DNA of 64,000 nucleotides, from positions 8,852,330-8,916,329 of the forward strand of contig NC_092702.1 in assembly GCF_964275005.1 (NCBI RefSeq). Direction: 5' to 3'. Of the stretch, positions 1 through 13,068 are shown in pieces (position 1 is the stretch's first letter; every line of letters begins with the position of its first letter). The notes below the pieces were generated by a model. That model saw nothing but the letters and a program-made list of their open reading frames with translations. It was not told the origin of the DNA and did no database searches. The position numbers and the translations under genes are program-made. The DNA comes from Diadema setosum (taxonomy: Eukaryota > Echinodermata > Echinoidea > Diadematoida > Diadematidae).

Positions 1-290
1 ATGAAATACATTGTACAATGTACATTGCATGTGACCTAGATATTGATTTAAATCAAGATTATGGTTCCTACTCTCCAAAGTTTGGCCCATTTTGCCCACA
101 GTACCAGTGTGTTAAAATCTCACACAATGATACTGTCTAGCCTTCATGTATTGTGATGGAAATTTGCTACTGCATGTGACAGCTGAGGACTACGCTTTAT
201 ATGATAATTGCTCTCTGTTTGAACATTTGGCATTGGTTTGCTGATGTGCAATCAAGCTGTTGAATTGCATTGAGTGAATATGACTAATAT

Positions 291-293
291 GTT

Positions 294-328
<35 letters not shown>

Positions 329-370
329 GTATGTGTATGTGTATGTGTGTATGTATGTATGTATGTATGT
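291..370 (+). repeat. GT/ATGT microsatellite
   Basis: Eighty bases of gtgt, atgt and gtat units, imperfect. Open frames crossing it on the other strand are simple-repeat artefacts. Confidence 0.9.
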
Positions 371-976
371 AGTCTACAGGTGTATGTTGATAAAACCCGC
401 AGTCTGTGTTTGATCTAAAGGTGGCAAAACCCCCTCTTATAACATGAGAAATTATAGATGCGCCTTTTCCAAGTGCTCTGATCCTCATTAGTATTACTAT
501 TAGTCCTTTTTTTTATGTATGATAGAATCCTTTAGCGTAAGAAGAGGAAGAAATTCATACAACTAACCCACACACACACACAAATTAGATGCACAGTGCC
601 CATTATGCGGGCATCTTTCCACATCGTACGTAAGGTTTGAAATAAAGTCGCAAGTAACAGTTAAGAATTTTGAGTAAATCAGACCAATGACAAGAAAGGT
701 AAAGAAATTGAATGCCAATTTAATCCTGACTGATATGATGGTAGATATAAGCCAGAGCAAATGATTTTATTATCCTATTTGTCATCATTGCTACCTCCTC
801 CCAACAAACACAAGATGGATTAATGAACATTGTTAAACTCCTATGACAAAGGTAAAGATAAAGATAGAGGTAAAGAGTGCTTTATGTGCAGCATATGTAA
901 AATGTCAAGTTAAGAGAAACCACTGTACTCTGGAAAGCTATAAAAACTGCACCAAACATCAATTAAGTGCCCAAAA

Positions 977-1196
977 TACTGCAAAAGTGGATTTTTATAG
1001 CATTCATGAGTAATTTTTTTTTTTGTGCTCAGATTGATTAAGTTGAATTTCGCATGTTTTTAACTTCATGGAATCAAGATATTACATGTACATAGTGGTA
1101 CATATAACAAGCAATAATAATTGTTTGCTTAAATTTTTGCACTGTGAGTTTCTGGTCATGCGAAATGTGGGAAAATTTCCACTGTTCAATACAGTG
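977..1196. mobile_element. Decayed MITE of the TACTGTAAAAGTGG family
   Basis: Ends tactgcaaaagtgg and, reversed, an imperfect match at 1180-1196. The interior matches the copies at 8409 and 12851 in part (cgcatgtttttaacttcatggaa-type stretch), in reverse orientation. The most eroded copy in the window. Confidence 0.5.
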
Positions 1197-1249
1197 TTAA
1201 TTATTACAGATTGTTAGTTTGCATATCCTTGGCTGGTTACTACCAGTAT

Positions 1250-1273
1250 TGTACAATGTATGTACATTGTACA
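1250..1273. repeat. 24-bp palindrome with 11-bp arms
   Basis: tgtacaatgta, then tg, then tacattgtaca. The related cattgtacaatgtacattg occurs at the very start of the window. Function unknown. Confidence 0.6.
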
Positions 1274-2040
1274 GCTTCATATGATTTTGTAAAGGGATCA
1301 TTCATCCTAAATTATGCTTCAAGTATGAACTTGTGCAAATCCAAGGGGGGGGGGGGGAGGTGAGATGGATACAATACTACTAGTATGATATCCACTGCAT
1401 GATTGCTCACAATGTGTACAAAAGGTCAGCAGTTACTACCTGTCATAAGTCAGAAGAACGAGCATACAGTATTACAGGATAATGGAGCTTGGGGAAAGAG
1501 TGTATTACATAGAGCTTTATTCATGACTGAACACTAACAAGTATGATTTCAGAAAGGATTTTGTAAATGCTCTCAAGATAAAGCTTACCATTGTAAGTTT
1601 TATGTTTCTCTCCTTCTTCCTCCCTAAAGAATCTCTTGCCAGATTTACTAATCAACACCTATTTTGCAAAGCAATGTATCAAAACATGATTTGCGGGGCT
1701 CAACATTAGCAGTGGCCTTAAGTATTGATATCGTGCCACCAAATATTCAAAAAGATTCTATTTTGGTGGCCCAATCAAATCAAAATGGTAGCTACATCAA
1801 AATGAAATGTTATATTTCCTTTTATTTTGGGCCACTGCATTTGATTTTCAGGCAACCAAAATTTCAAATTCAAAGATATTAGTGGTCTGAAGGTCCCATC
1901 AGAGAAAAATGTTAGTGTCAAGCCCTGGATTATGATATAACATTGACTGACCCTCTGAGGTTGTGAGCTCTTGCTTTGTAGGGAGGCATCCGACAGTGTC
2001 TTTGAATTCATAATTGTCAGCTTTGAGCAAATTATCCAGG

Positions 2041-2134
2041 TAACCCGCTGAGGATGAGTCCTGCGTGTACTTGGGCAGGGGTCTATTGGAAATGCGTGTT
2101 GTAGCAAAATTTCAGCCTGTCCTTAACGGCTTAA
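2041..2134 (+). mobile_element. 94-bp TTAA mini-MITE, copy 1
   Basis: Left taacccgctgaggatgagtc pairs with ctgtccttaacggcttaa at the right. Contains gcgtgttgtagcaaaattt, found again in reverse at 32694-32792. Confidence 0.65.
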
Positions 2135-2455
2135 GAATGTTGTAGTAAAAGTGCCTGGTATTATGACTATGCACTCCTTCCATGGTTTGTTTACGGAGAC
2201 TGGGGGAAGGCTATGCTTCCTGAAATTTCCTACCAAATTGAATACATGGACATATGTTGTGGGTTGTTGTGTTTTTTTCTTTCTCTCTCACGAGGTGGAG
2301 GATATTGCGTATTTCTTAAATTTTGGGGACAGAGTGGCAGGCTGCCAATCCTCACTTAATAGATCGTAAACAAGGCACGAGTCAGTCATAGGTGAAAACG
2401 AAACCCCCAAACATGTTGGCATTCTAGCTGGCACAACTTCAAGTTAACTGTGATG

Positions 2456-2515
2456 GTAGTGTAGTGTAGTGTAGTGTAGTGTAGTGTAGTGTAGTGTAGT
2501 GTAGTGTAGTGTAGT
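2456..2515 (+). repeat. GTAGT pentanucleotide microsatellite
   Basis: Twelve uninterrupted copies of gtagt. Lies just left of the fold-back element at 2534. Confidence 0.95.
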
Positions 2516-2533
2516 CCCCAGGGATCTTATGAT

Positions 2534-3084
2534 TTAAAGGACAAGTTCACCTTCATTAACATAAGGATTGAGAGAATGTAGCAATATTAGTAGAACACAT
2601 CATTGAAAGTTTGAGGAAAATCGGACAATCCGTTCAAAAGTTATGAATTTTTGAAGTTTTTGTGCAGTCACCGCTGGATGAGAAGACTACTGCAGTGTAT
2701 GATGTCACATGCGTACAACAATATAAGGAAAATATAAAGAGAATTTCACAAAATTTCATCTTTTGAAAAAAGTACACATTCCCTTGACTCGTTACTGACA
2801 TATAGTTATGGGTAATATTATTCCCATTGCCTTTAGAAAGAGGCAAGTCAAGTGCTCTTTTATTATGCAAAAAAAGTGAAAATATTATCTTTATACGGTT
2901 GTACTCATATGACATCACGAGCCTTAGTAGTCTCCTCATCCAGCGGTTCCAACACAAAAATTTTTAAAAATTCATAACTTTTGCATCAATTGTCCAATTT
3001 TCCTCAAACTTTCACTGATGTGTTCTACTAATATTGCTGCATTCTCACAATCCTTATGTTTATGAAGGTGAACTTGTCCTTTAA
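2534..3084. mobile_element. Fold-back MITE, family B copy 1
   Basis: Starts TTAAAGGACAAGTTCACCTT and ends with the complement, in TTAA at both sides. Almost the whole 551 bp reads as one imperfect inverted repeat with arms of about 250 bp. The arms contain gatgtgttctactaatattg and its complement. Copy 2 is at 26566-27121. Confidence 0.85.
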
Positions 3085-3297
3085 GTTAGGGGCCCATGGT
3101 GAATGCTCAGATTGTAGATCACTAACTTCCCGTTAAAGGTAATATTATTTACCATTTGCAGATGAAACCAAATCAGAGCTTTAGTACTTCAAATAGTTCT
3201 GAAGTGTGATTTAGGGATAGAAGTAAGATGTAAAAATTTGAATCAGTATAATCAATGTTAAGTATTACCACAAAATGTGAACAAGAGTTTAATATAA

Positions 3298-3693
3298 TTA
3301 AAGGGATAGTATAGTTATGGTTGAGACCTAATTTCAGGTTTCTAACATTTTTGGTGAGATAATGAGAAACCTCTTATGAAATATGAAAGAGCATGTAATT
3401 CCATGAGGAATTCAACGTTTATTTGATGAAAATTGGTTTTGAAATGGCTGAGATATCCAAAACAGAGCGATTCTAATTAAGTGTGGGACCCACATTTTAT
3501 TATGATCGCTTTGTTTTACTTTGATTTTGGATGTTTACAGTCATTCCAAACCCAATTTTCATCAAATAAACTTTGAATTCCTCTTAAAATGGTATGCTTT
3601 TTACTATTTCATAAGTGTTTTCTTGGTATCTCGCAGAAACTTAAAAGCCCAATTCTCATCGCCACCAATACTGTAAAGTACCATCACTATTAA
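3298..3693. mobile_element. TTAA MITE, family A copy 1
   Basis: TTAA at 3298-3301 and 3690-3693. Begins AAGGGATAGTATAGTTATGG. The interior has two inverted copies of the aggaattcaaagtttatttgatg phrase. Nearly the same sequence is at 23742-24130 and a shorter relative is at 11524-11800. Confidence 0.82.
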
Positions 3694-3770
3694 GATGTTT
3701 GTAGACTATACCGTCTACAGTCATGGTTTATTGAGAAAAATAGTGATATGTCCTTATATTTTAGGCTTAA

Positions 3771-4260
3771 ATTGCAAATTTTTTCCATGGTAGGATGTTT
3801 TGTGATCAAGACAGCTGACCTACACATAATAGTATGCATCAAATGTGATATCTCAAACATTTTTTAAATCACTGATCACTGCTCCCAATGGTAAACAGTA
3901 AGTAACTTTAAGTTGATGCTACTGTATCAACCACAAAATTTCTTGTAGTTACAATTGTAGTTGTTCACCTCTGTCAGTGATAAGGATCACCCCCAACCTC
4001 CCCCCCCCCAAAAAAAAAAGAAGGTTTTATTGCAAAATTTTTCATGATAGGATGTTTTGTGATCATTAGTACAACTGACCTACACATATGCGTCAAATGT
4101 GATATCTTGAACATTTTTTAAATCAGTGCTCCCAATGGTAAACAGTAATTCAGCTTGATGCTACTGTATCAACCACAAAATTTCTTGTAGTTACAGTAGT
4201 TGTTGATCTTTGTCAGTGGTAAGTATCACACCCCCCCCCCCCCAAAAAAAAAAAAAAAAT
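3771..4260 (+). repeat. Two-unit tandem duplication of about 245 bp
   Basis: Units 3771-4028 and 4029-4260 share long runs such as aggatgttttgtgatca, tgctcccaatggtaaacagt and gatgctactgtatcaaccac. Both end in an oligo-C tract running into oligo-A. The units differ by substitutions and small deletions. Confidence 0.85.
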
Positions 4261-5302
4261 GTCTCCCGTTGATGTGGTGTCAGCTGACCATCTGTTTGGG
4301 GGGAGGGGGATGCTCTCACTTCTACAGTGTATTATCAGTATGTTGCTGAAGAACGTATTAGAGCCATTACTTGTATGTCAGATGTAGTGAATACAAGCAG
4401 CCACAGTATACAGTGAATATGATCATGCCTGTGCTGAGACCCATGAATCGGGAAATAATTTGTATACATTTGTAGTATCAAATTGCAGTTTGTATGCATT
4501 TTGACTATGACTGCTATTATACGGTATATAAAATTTCCTAGCAATTTCATTACATAGAATTGTACACCTTTTGTTAAAAACATTTGTCCATTAACTAAAA
4601 TTACTATGCAATTTCGAGAAGGAAAATCATTCTTTATATTTCATATGTTTACCTGATGTAGAAGTTTTATGAAATATTTCATTGTAATGATTTCCATATC
4701 TTCGTGAAATGTGTAATGTTTATGAGCGCACATTCTTGCAACCCAGCAAATCTTTTCAAGGAACTCATGTAATACAGCATGCCAATAGTAACCGATTTGA
4801 GAACCGTAATGCCTGAACAATTTTCAAAAATGCATCGCGCACATCATAAATGATACTATCCCCTCTCCCCCCCCCCAAATAAAAGAAAGAAAGAAAGAGA
4901 AAAATCAGCCTACAGTGCATTTATAGCCACTATTTGATTGCTGCTCATGGCTACTCTTGAAAATGGAATTGTCATTTAATAAATACTTGCTCACTGCATT
5001 CTTGGTTTCCTGCTGGAGCTTGAGGCACTTTGCCTCCCTTTAGAGCCTAACAATGAATATTTCCTATTTTAAACTGACCATTCCAGCTTCCTCAGAATGT
5101 CCTTCTACAAACACCTCCCCACCCTTACTCTCTCCCAGATAAAAGCAGTGAGATTTTCACTCTTTTTCTCTTTCCTTTGTGCATATTCATGATCTCATTA
5201 TGAAGGGCGGACAAGATTTGGGGCTACGCAGCAGAAATCATCCAATGTTTTACTACCATGGCATCATCCTTATCCTGGAAAGTGCCATTGCCCAGTGTAC
5301 AA

Positions 5303-5344
5303 TTTGTGTGTGAGTGTGTCTGTGTGTGTCTCTATGTGTGTGTA

Positions 5345-5385
<41 letters not shown>
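5303..5385 (+). repeat. TG microsatellite
   Basis: Imperfect then pure (TG)n. A second pure (GT) run lies at 5768-5811. Confidence 0.9.
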
Positions 5386-5388
<3 letters not shown>

Positions 5389-5766
5389 GTGCTGAGGAAG
5401 AGTAGGTTTCTGCACATGCGTCGCAAGTGCATGCGTAAATATGACTGTACAGGTTTGCATGCCAGCTAGAGAGAAGGGTTGGAAGGACTGGGATGTGTGT
5501 TTTCGGCCAGAGGGTTGTTCGGGGAGTGAACTATCTCTCCATCATCCCTAACTCGGTGTGTGTAGCACAGGTGGGTTCCTTTTGTGGGCACAATTTCCCT
5601 CAGTGCAGGAGAGCGATGAGACGGGATCCTATTACATCTTAGGAATATATCCATCCTGGCATAGGGAGGTCAAGGAATATCTTGTTTTGCTTTCATCCTC
5701 CCAGCTGGCTTGTAATGTGAGGTGAGTTTTCTCTGTAAGTAATGAGACTGAAGAAAAAGTGTAGGC

Positions 5767-5767
<1 letters not shown>

Positions 5768-5811
<44 letters not shown>
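5768..5811 (+). repeat. GT microsatellite
   Basis: About 21 uninterrupted dinucleotides. Confidence 0.9.
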
Positions 5812-6308
5812 CATGTGTCTAATCAGGTGTAGGCCAGACCCAAGAGGCGTGACCATCAATGATGATGTGTGTAAATGGTTGGGGATGGTATGACCTCATT
5901 TAAGGCAATTGAGATGCAACATGTATCTTGCTATAGTCAGCAGAAGATGATGTGGTGTGAATGTATCCGTGGAGATGAAAATTCTATTCCCCCTCCACTG
6001 ATTATTGTTTGCCCCTCATAAGCAGGTTTGACAGTTCCTGCACTCCATGGTGGCAACGAGACCACTTTTAGTCTGTCTCTGTCTATTTCTTCATTTCAAT
6101 AATTCACAATTTGATATTTCAGAGTGTAATATTGGTCAACATTATCTTGGTTGCTGCACCTGGAAGAGACAGTATCTGGCTTTGCTGTGAACTGTTAAGA
6201 AAAATATGTAAAATTCCACAGGTACAAATGTAGAAAGGTAGGCATACTGCTTGGCAAGGACTCTGTTTTTTTTTGTATGACAGATGACACCACTTGTGAA
6301 TATCAGTC

Positions 6309-6545
6309 GTCACTGGGGCGACAAGACGGCATATCTACAAAATGTCAAATGTTCAGGAGAGCAAAAAAACATGGCAGCCAAAGCACTATATCAAATGGGA
6401 GAGCCTTTCCTTTGACATGCCGTGGTGGCTTCATTTTTGGGTTAAGACAGCTAGGATTTGGACAGGACATCAATTATCTGACCATTAATCCAAGAAAGTA
6501 ATTTTCACCAAAATTTCAGATATGAGGTCTTGTCGCCCCAGCGAC
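6309..6545. mobile_element. 237-bp MITE with GTCxCTGGGGCGACAAGAC ends
   Basis: Left end gtcactggggcgacaagac (6309-6327) pairs with gtcttgtcgccccagcgac (6527-6545), with one mismatch in 19. The interior is unrelated AT-rich sequence. The open frame crossing it is chance. Confidence 0.72.
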
Positions 6546-8408
6546 AATATATATTTCATCTATTTCCATGACACAAATTCCTACCAACTTTACAGATTTA
6601 CAACATTTTTCTTTGGTTTATTCGTCTTGCATTATATCACTCAACACAATCAATGATGGCATTACCACTAAATGCTGGCCCATGTACGCTCTCAGTTGCA
6701 GCTACCATACCTGCCCGCCTGATAATAGCGTGGGGATAATAGCTTGGGGTACTGTACATGTGGATATGTTAAAATGTTTAAGAGCATATTCTTCAAAACA
6801 AAGATAGTTCCTAACATTCAGAAAACTTGCCTGACATAACAACAACTGGTGCATGCAAACCAGATTACAAGTATTGAAATGCATTCCATCATTTACTCAT
6901 TACAGGAGGGTAGAATTGCTCAATCCTAGATCTACAGCAGGGAAAAATAGCTATTAATTTGACTACCGGTACTTTAGTAAACTGGCCATCAGCCATTCAT
7001 GAATTAAAGTGAAAGGCTGAGCATACAGTGCATTCTGAAATGTATGTAGTGTATTTCTGTAGATTCGTCATATAACAGCTGTGCGTTCCCATGTCTATTT
7101 CACTGAGGTAGATCATCTGAGCCAGTTTCCTAATGGTTGCATATAAATCAATAAAAATGTCTGTCCCTGTTTTATGTACAATATAGTAGATTGGGTCCAT
7201 TGGTGCATAACGTTGTAAGCCCCAAGGAAGCCTACTAAGACAAGGAACAAGGCAATTCACCACAAAGTTACCAGGTAACATTGATTTGGATGTGATTGTT
7301 GAAATCAAGACAACCACCTTGTAAGCAAGATCAGATCATAATCAAGAGAGTGCAAGAGGACAGAATATTTCAGTTGTTTTGCATGAAAGAGTCTTGTATT
7401 TGTATGAAAAAATCAAATGAGGAAAATTAGGTGTAATTTATAGATAAATTGCAAGGCAAATGGGGATTTGAATGCAAGCAAGTAGTGACCAACTGACCAA
7501 GGTATTTCACGATATTCTTCTAATGTCCTGTTGATAACTTGCATATATTCAGTTGGCCAGATATATCACAAAAAGTATTCATTCCAGCTTGCCTGACTTG
7601 GCAGTTGGACAAACTACATATGTGTACACGTACATGTTAAATATACAGTGCATTCAACAGACAAGTACCGGTACCCATTCATTTCACTTGCCCAACAGTG
7701 AGTACATGTATTAAATGCCCTCAGCAAGTCTCTGGTTTGTAGCACCCTGGATGATTATAAAACATTTCTCTGATTACTGGTATGCTTATAGTTACATCTG
7801 ATCTTATTTTGATTTTATTGCATTCTGGCATTGCACAGTTCTAAATTCTTCCGTTATAATTTTTTTTTTCTGATTAGAATACAAAGCAAGAGACAGCACT
7901 ATGATATGGGATGTGTTTTGTTTTCTCTCATCCTCTCTGATACAATAACAACATATTTCTCTTTGAGATGAAGTATCCTGAAATCCATAAGTATGTGATG
8001 ACTTGTGTATCGGTAACAGTATGCCTAAAATGAATCAATTCCCTGAAAAAAAAAAAAAAAATCAAGTAATATACATGTGTACCATTTCAGTAGACATGTT
8101 CCCAATATACATTTCAATACTTGGATTCAAGTTTATATGCATCAGCCGTTTGTTTTTAAAGCCAGACAAGCCCTCTGGTTGTTAAGGAAACCCTAATACA
8201 TACCCGCAGAGGTGTGCATTAAATCTGACACTGTGCTGATAAACCAGGCTACATGTATTGTATTTCAAGTCCTAGGGCACAAGGGAAAAGCCTTGTTTGG
8301 TGAGTCATCATAGTGCATTACAATTCTGGTCAGTACTCGCTCAAACACCTCCGTTTTTGTCTTTTAAATGTAAAGCCTGTGTCATTCTCTAGCATCTACG
8401 TAGGATAT
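6546..8408. other. Noncoding DNA
   Basis: Only short chance frames. An A-run lies at about 8047-8062. No inverted-repeat element recognised. Confidence 0.55.
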
Positions 8409-8608
8409 TAAGTGTAAAAGTGAAAATTTTTTCGCATTTTACGCAACCAGAAGCTGGTGCGAAAAATAAAAGCATGGAAATGTTTTTGCGTGCTATATGT
8501 TACAGTAGTCAATATCCTGATTCCATGGAATTAAAAACGCGCGAAATTCATCTTACCCAGCCAAGTGCAAAAAATTACTCGTACGTGAAAATATCCACTT
8601 TTACAGTA
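8409..8608. mobile_element. MITE of the TACTGTAAAAGTGG family
   Basis: About 200 bp between TA sites. The right end tccacttttacagta matches the reversed left end with a few changes. Shares aaccagaagctggtgc and aaattcatcttaccc with the copy at 12851. Contains a GCGCGAAA octamer at 8539-8546. Confidence 0.75.
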
Positions 8609-11161
8609 CAAGATATTTCTGGCTTGGCTTCAGTAGCAATGGCAAAGGGACTATAAAGCTTGAACGATTTCAAAGACATGCCACAATGCCTTTCTTGTAC
8701 CGACAGGACAGTTCTGTAATTCTCACTCATGTGTACTTCAAATTTGTTTGATAAGTATTTCCAGACAACCTTGGAGGAGTTAATCTATCTGGACTTATAT
8801 GTGAATAATTTGGAGTCAGATGTGTTTACACTAGTTGTAGGTATGACCGGCAAGTCTCGATTTCTTGCTGTCAGGGACAAACTTTGTCATGTGCCGATAG
8901 TTTTAAATGCATTAAAACTTGAGTGGTAATGTTCATGATCATTTAACCCAGTGCATTGTATTCACCTATCTTTGTCAGCCACATTTTATGCCCTTTTCCC
9001 CTCTCTGAGACTTTCATTATTTTAACCTGCAATTAGGTGGTCCCATCAGAATAATGAAGTCCATTCTTAGCTAATGACTTTGTGTGCAGTGGATGTGTGG
9101 AGACCGCCAGCCACACACCCCATTAGAACTGCACTGAATCATTCATTCTAAATGTCATTAATTCGTTTTGCTCACAAGTGACTCAGAAAGTTTGCGGTTT
9201 GCATAGAATATTTAGTGGCTATAGGTGCAGGAATGTACCGCTAAACATTTTTGCGTTAATTACACCAGTTATGTTTATCACACTGGTAATTTCAGTTTAT
9301 TGAGAGTAAAGGTTAATATTACATATTCTTTAATCGTAGGAAATTTCATCTAGTGTAGAAAAAAAAAATAGGCTCTGTACTCCCTTTTACTGTCAGATAT
9401 TTTATTTCTGGTGGATATTCTATTTCTAAGGTATGCACTAGATAGAATAGTCGGGTCAGTGGTATGCTGTAGAATGCCAGAAACTGGTATTGATGGCAGG
9501 GCATTTTATAGGCTTGATCTGTAATGGACCAGTGGTTTTAGAAGCAGAGTGTGTGTGTTTGCACCAGACACACACACACACACACACATGCATGCATCCA
9601 TGTATTGCACTGTCATACACAAATTAATGCAGGCTACTCCCTTTACACTTTATACCTATCAGTCCACTTTGTGTGTGTCTGTGTGTCAGCAGTAGATGTG
9701 AAATTAGCAACTGATTGATGAAGTGCAATAAAATGCATTATATCTGGATCCTAGTAATATGTCATTTCTGTTTGTCAGTGCAGCAGAGTGCAATGTTTAT
9801 ACCATCTCGTGATTTGAAGAAATTGCATACCAGTATTTTATTAACTTTTACGAACAGTACCTATATAAACGACAGAGAAATGTCAAACAAGCATAATTTC
9901 TGCACTGTAAGATACAAATATACTATGTACAGTTAAGTACATTGTATATAAGTGGTGATGCAGAAGGATGGAAGGATGTCAGTAGTATACACTGTACATT
10001 GAACAGCCCATAATACTGGTATTGGTCGGCACATTCTGAATTCTAGATCATCTGGATGTTTAATGACATGTCGTAGGGTATGCTCACATCATACATTTGG
10101 TAGTGCTCAAACTAATGTCAGTGTACCGTATTACAGTGTTGAAATCAAGGTTAACAGATATTACCTACATAAGTTAACACTTCTATAGTCGCAATTGCCA
10201 TGTGCAATTGTACTGTGAAACTTGATTCTTTGTTGTATTTCCCACATTCTCTTTTTTATGTTAGAGATTGAAGAAGAAACCCTGCACATTCTATTCTTTG
10301 CAGGGCTTTGCATTGCAAACTGTGTCAATTGCCTACAGTGCACAGAGTAGAGGTCGAGACAAAATGACATAAGTAAATTTAGACGACATAAATTCACTTT
10401 TCACTCATAAATAAACACCATGAATGACATGTGCATTCTGAATGTTTTCCTGTGTACCCAAAACTTAATTCCATGTGTGATTGTGTGAATACTTTGTGGA
10501 GACCCTTACCAGGTAGTCTTCACTCATTGTGTATTCACCAGTTCACCATGGACCACTAATATTATGTGATGGCCGAGTATACAATTGATGTACAGTCTAC
10601 TGTGTACTTCGTGCAGACCATACTGTATTACATGCTGGTCATATTGTTCATTACCAAGTGTCACCACAGCAGCATGTATACACTCTACATACTGTACCCC
10701 TTAACGTGGACTCTGAATAACAGATTCTGAGACTATGGGCAACAGCTGGTGCCCTTTCAATAATGATAATAAAGATACTAATTAGAGATGATATTACTAA
10801 TGATAATAATAATAGATTATAATCATCATGAAATTAGGAATTTCTCTGCCATTTGTTGAGTACTGAACATTGTCTATTGGAAAAGTACAGCATTGCCATT
10901 CATAATGGCCACTCACAGCTTGTGAATGTGGATGAAGAATTGTTCAAATGATGATAGGGATGAAGATGATGTCAGTGAAAAGTACGACGAGGTATTTTAA
11001 AGTAAAATGTCATAAATTCAGGTGAATGAAATGTATATTCACTTTTCACTCATGAATAAACACCATGTAATTTTACTTCCTTGATTTGACCACACTGGTG
11101 CTCAGTGGATGAAATGTAGCTTATAGCAGTCAAGTGCTTTAAAACAAAAGCAGCATTCTAA
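8609..11161. other. Noncoding DNA
   Basis: Contains a CA tract near 9567-9587, an AT-rich ataataat stretch at 10760-10830 and the short direct-repeat pair. Nothing coding recognised. Confidence 0.55.
10392..11067 (+). repeat. Short dispersed direct repeat pair
   Basis: attcacttttcactcat-[a/g]-aataaacaccatg occurs at 10392-10422 and 11037-11067 with one difference in 31 bases. No structure is seen between the two copies that explains the pair. Confidence 0.7.
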
Positions 11162-11366
11162 TACTGTATAACGAGGAATGTTCACGTGCGTTTTAATTTC
11201 GCGAGCGCTATTAAGATTCGCGAAATTAGAATGCATGCAAAAGTTCTTGTCTACACTATATGTATTGAATGCCAGTCGCAGTTCGCAAAAATTTCATGCC
11301 GCAAAAAAGTCCGTCGACTCCAATTCGCGAAAAATTCATGCCGTGAATATATCATGTTTTACAGTA
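11162..11366. mobile_element. TACTGTA-ended MITE with cgcgaaa-rich interior
   Basis: TA-flanked, with ends tactgtataa and, reversed, tactgtaaaacatg. The interior has repeated ttcgcgaaatt and gttcgcaaaaatttcatg phrases. Shares the end hexamer but not the interior with the TACTGTAAAAGTGG copies. Confidence 0.65.
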
Positions 11367-11523
11367 ACCAAAGAAGGTGCAAGGGAAGTTGTGTTTCTAT
11401 ACAATGCGGCATAGCATTCATCCTCCCATTTATGTTCGTATTCCTATCTGTGGGTCTGGCTCAAGCATTCTAGAATGTTGCTTTATACAACCTTTAGAGG
11501 GAGAATGCTGCTTCATACGACCT

Positions 11524-11800
11524 TTAAAGGGATGGTATAGTTGTAGTTGTGATCGGAATGAAAGGTAGGACCCATCTTTTATTTGGACCACTTCGGGGAT
11601 TTGTGATATCTCAGCCATTTCAAAACTGATCAAAACCACTTTGAAGATATCAAAGAGCATGCAATTCTAAGAGGAATTCAAAGTTTATTTGATGAAAATT
11701 GGTCTTGAAATAGCTGAGATATTTATCCAAAAACAAAGTGGTCGTGATTAAAGGTTGCACCCACCTTTTATTAGGACCACAACCAAAACTATGCCATCCC
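11524..11800. mobile_element. TTAA MITE related to family A, copy 3
   Basis: Starts TTAAAGGGATGGTATAGTTG and ends ...ACTATGCCATCCC. Contains gaggaattcaaagtttattt and tgatgaaaattggtcttg in common with copies 1 and 2, but is shorter (277 bp). The right TTAA is lost or changed. Confidence 0.72.
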
Positions 11801-12092
11801 AAACTATGACGTATCATTGCGGGGCAAAATACATTATAAATATCGTACGTTATTTCATGTGTGGGTTACAAAAAATTTAATATAATGACATTCAGTCTAC
11901 AGATAATGAATTTGTAATGACTCTGACACTTCAACTACCTTTTGCTGCATGTGAATGCTGATGACACCACCCTCTGTCTATTACATCTAGAGACAAATAT
12001 TTACCCACCAGTATGTGATGGGAATGATTAAAGGCATGATGTAGGGCCACTTAAAGTGCATAACTTACCTAGGAAGTATATTTCATGCATGG

Positions 12093-12307
12093 TACTGTAC
12101 GAGCTGAAATTTTCGCGGTGGTTTTATTTTCGCGAATTTCGCGAATCGCCTTTGAACCGCGAAAATAACAACACGCGAAAATAACAACGCGCAAATAGTT
12201 ACGTTCAGTTAGACCGTCGCAACCGCGAAATTAAGAACACGCGCAAATGTCCTCCAAGTAGCAATTCGCGAAAATATCTGTACGCGAAAATTTCAGCTCG
12301 TACAGTA
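12093..12307. mobile_element. TACTGTACGAGCTG MITE with perfect 25-bp ends
   Basis: Inverted ends starting tactgtacgagctgaaattt are perfect over 25 bp (12093-12117 and 12283-12307). The interior is packed with cgcgaaaat motifs on both strands. 215 bp, TA target. The best-preserved copy of the cgcgaaaat-rich class here. Confidence 0.85.
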
Positions 12308-12850
12308 TGATATGTAGCAGAGTATTATTTTTGTGAATTTTGTGAGTTGACAAATTATTGTGGAATACACAACTTGAAAAAATTTCCTCCCGTAACCGTA
12401 ACTGTCTTGTACATGTAAATGCCATGTACGATCATCTCTAAGGCGGAAATCTCTAAACGTTTCTCCTGAAATTCAGCACTCCCAAAATTGTCTTACAAGT
12501 CAACATCACGAATATATTATACTTGCGAAATGTATGGCTTGTACAGTATGTGTAGACAGGAATAGTGTGAAAGTGTCTTTTTATTATCTAAACTGTATTG
12601 CAGGCAATGTGCTGACTTGTGTGAACAAAGACTGAGTTGAGGCAGACTTTAATCAATGTAATTTTGTTGCAGTGCAGGTGTTATTGTGATTATAATTAGT
12701 ACTTCAGCTCTGAAAAGTGCATTATGTTCTGCATGGATGCATTTGTATTAAGGTGAAGTCAAGATGAAGTCTCAAGTTTATTGGAAGTGACATGAACAGT
12801 ACCACTGAGGAGCATCACAGAGCCAGCTGTGCAGAACTATATAGTCATGA

Positions 12851-13068
12851 TACTGTAAAAGTGGACATTTTCACGGTGAGGAAATTTTTCTGCATTTCAC
12901 ACAACCAGAAGCTAGTGCAAAAATAAAAGCATGTGAATATTTTTGCATGCTAAATGTTGCAGTTAGTTAATGTTCTGATTCCGCGGTCCCAATTAAAAAC
13001 ACATGAAATTCATCTTACCCGGCCTAGCATGAAAAATTACTTGCGCAGAAATATCCAGTTTTACAGTA
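12851..13068. mobile_element. MITE of the TACTGTAAAAGTGG family
   Basis: Left TACTGTAAAAGTGGACATTT and right, reversed, TACTGTAAAACTGGATATTT, with TA at both sides. The interior parallels the copy at 8409. 218 bp, noncoding. Confidence 0.78.

Larger units (their letters stand above)
1..2033. other. Noncoding DNA upstream
   Basis: AT-rich, no recognisable exon. Apart from the microsatellite, palindrome and decayed MITE listed, it holds only short A/T and G runs (G-run at about 1345-1357). Confidence 0.6.
4261..6308. other. Noncoding DNA with TG microsatellites
   Basis: No coding signal on either strand; short frames are unrelated to known proteins. A C-run lies at about 4868. Confidence 0.55.

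Noticed and set aside
1775-2107. Minus-strand frame of 110 codons
   Set aside because: Crosses the mini-MITE at 2041 and shows no coding character.
11178-11568. Three overlapping plus-strand frames near 11.2-11.5 kb
   Set aside because: Created by the cgcgaaa-rich MITE and flanking sequence; no shared protein family.
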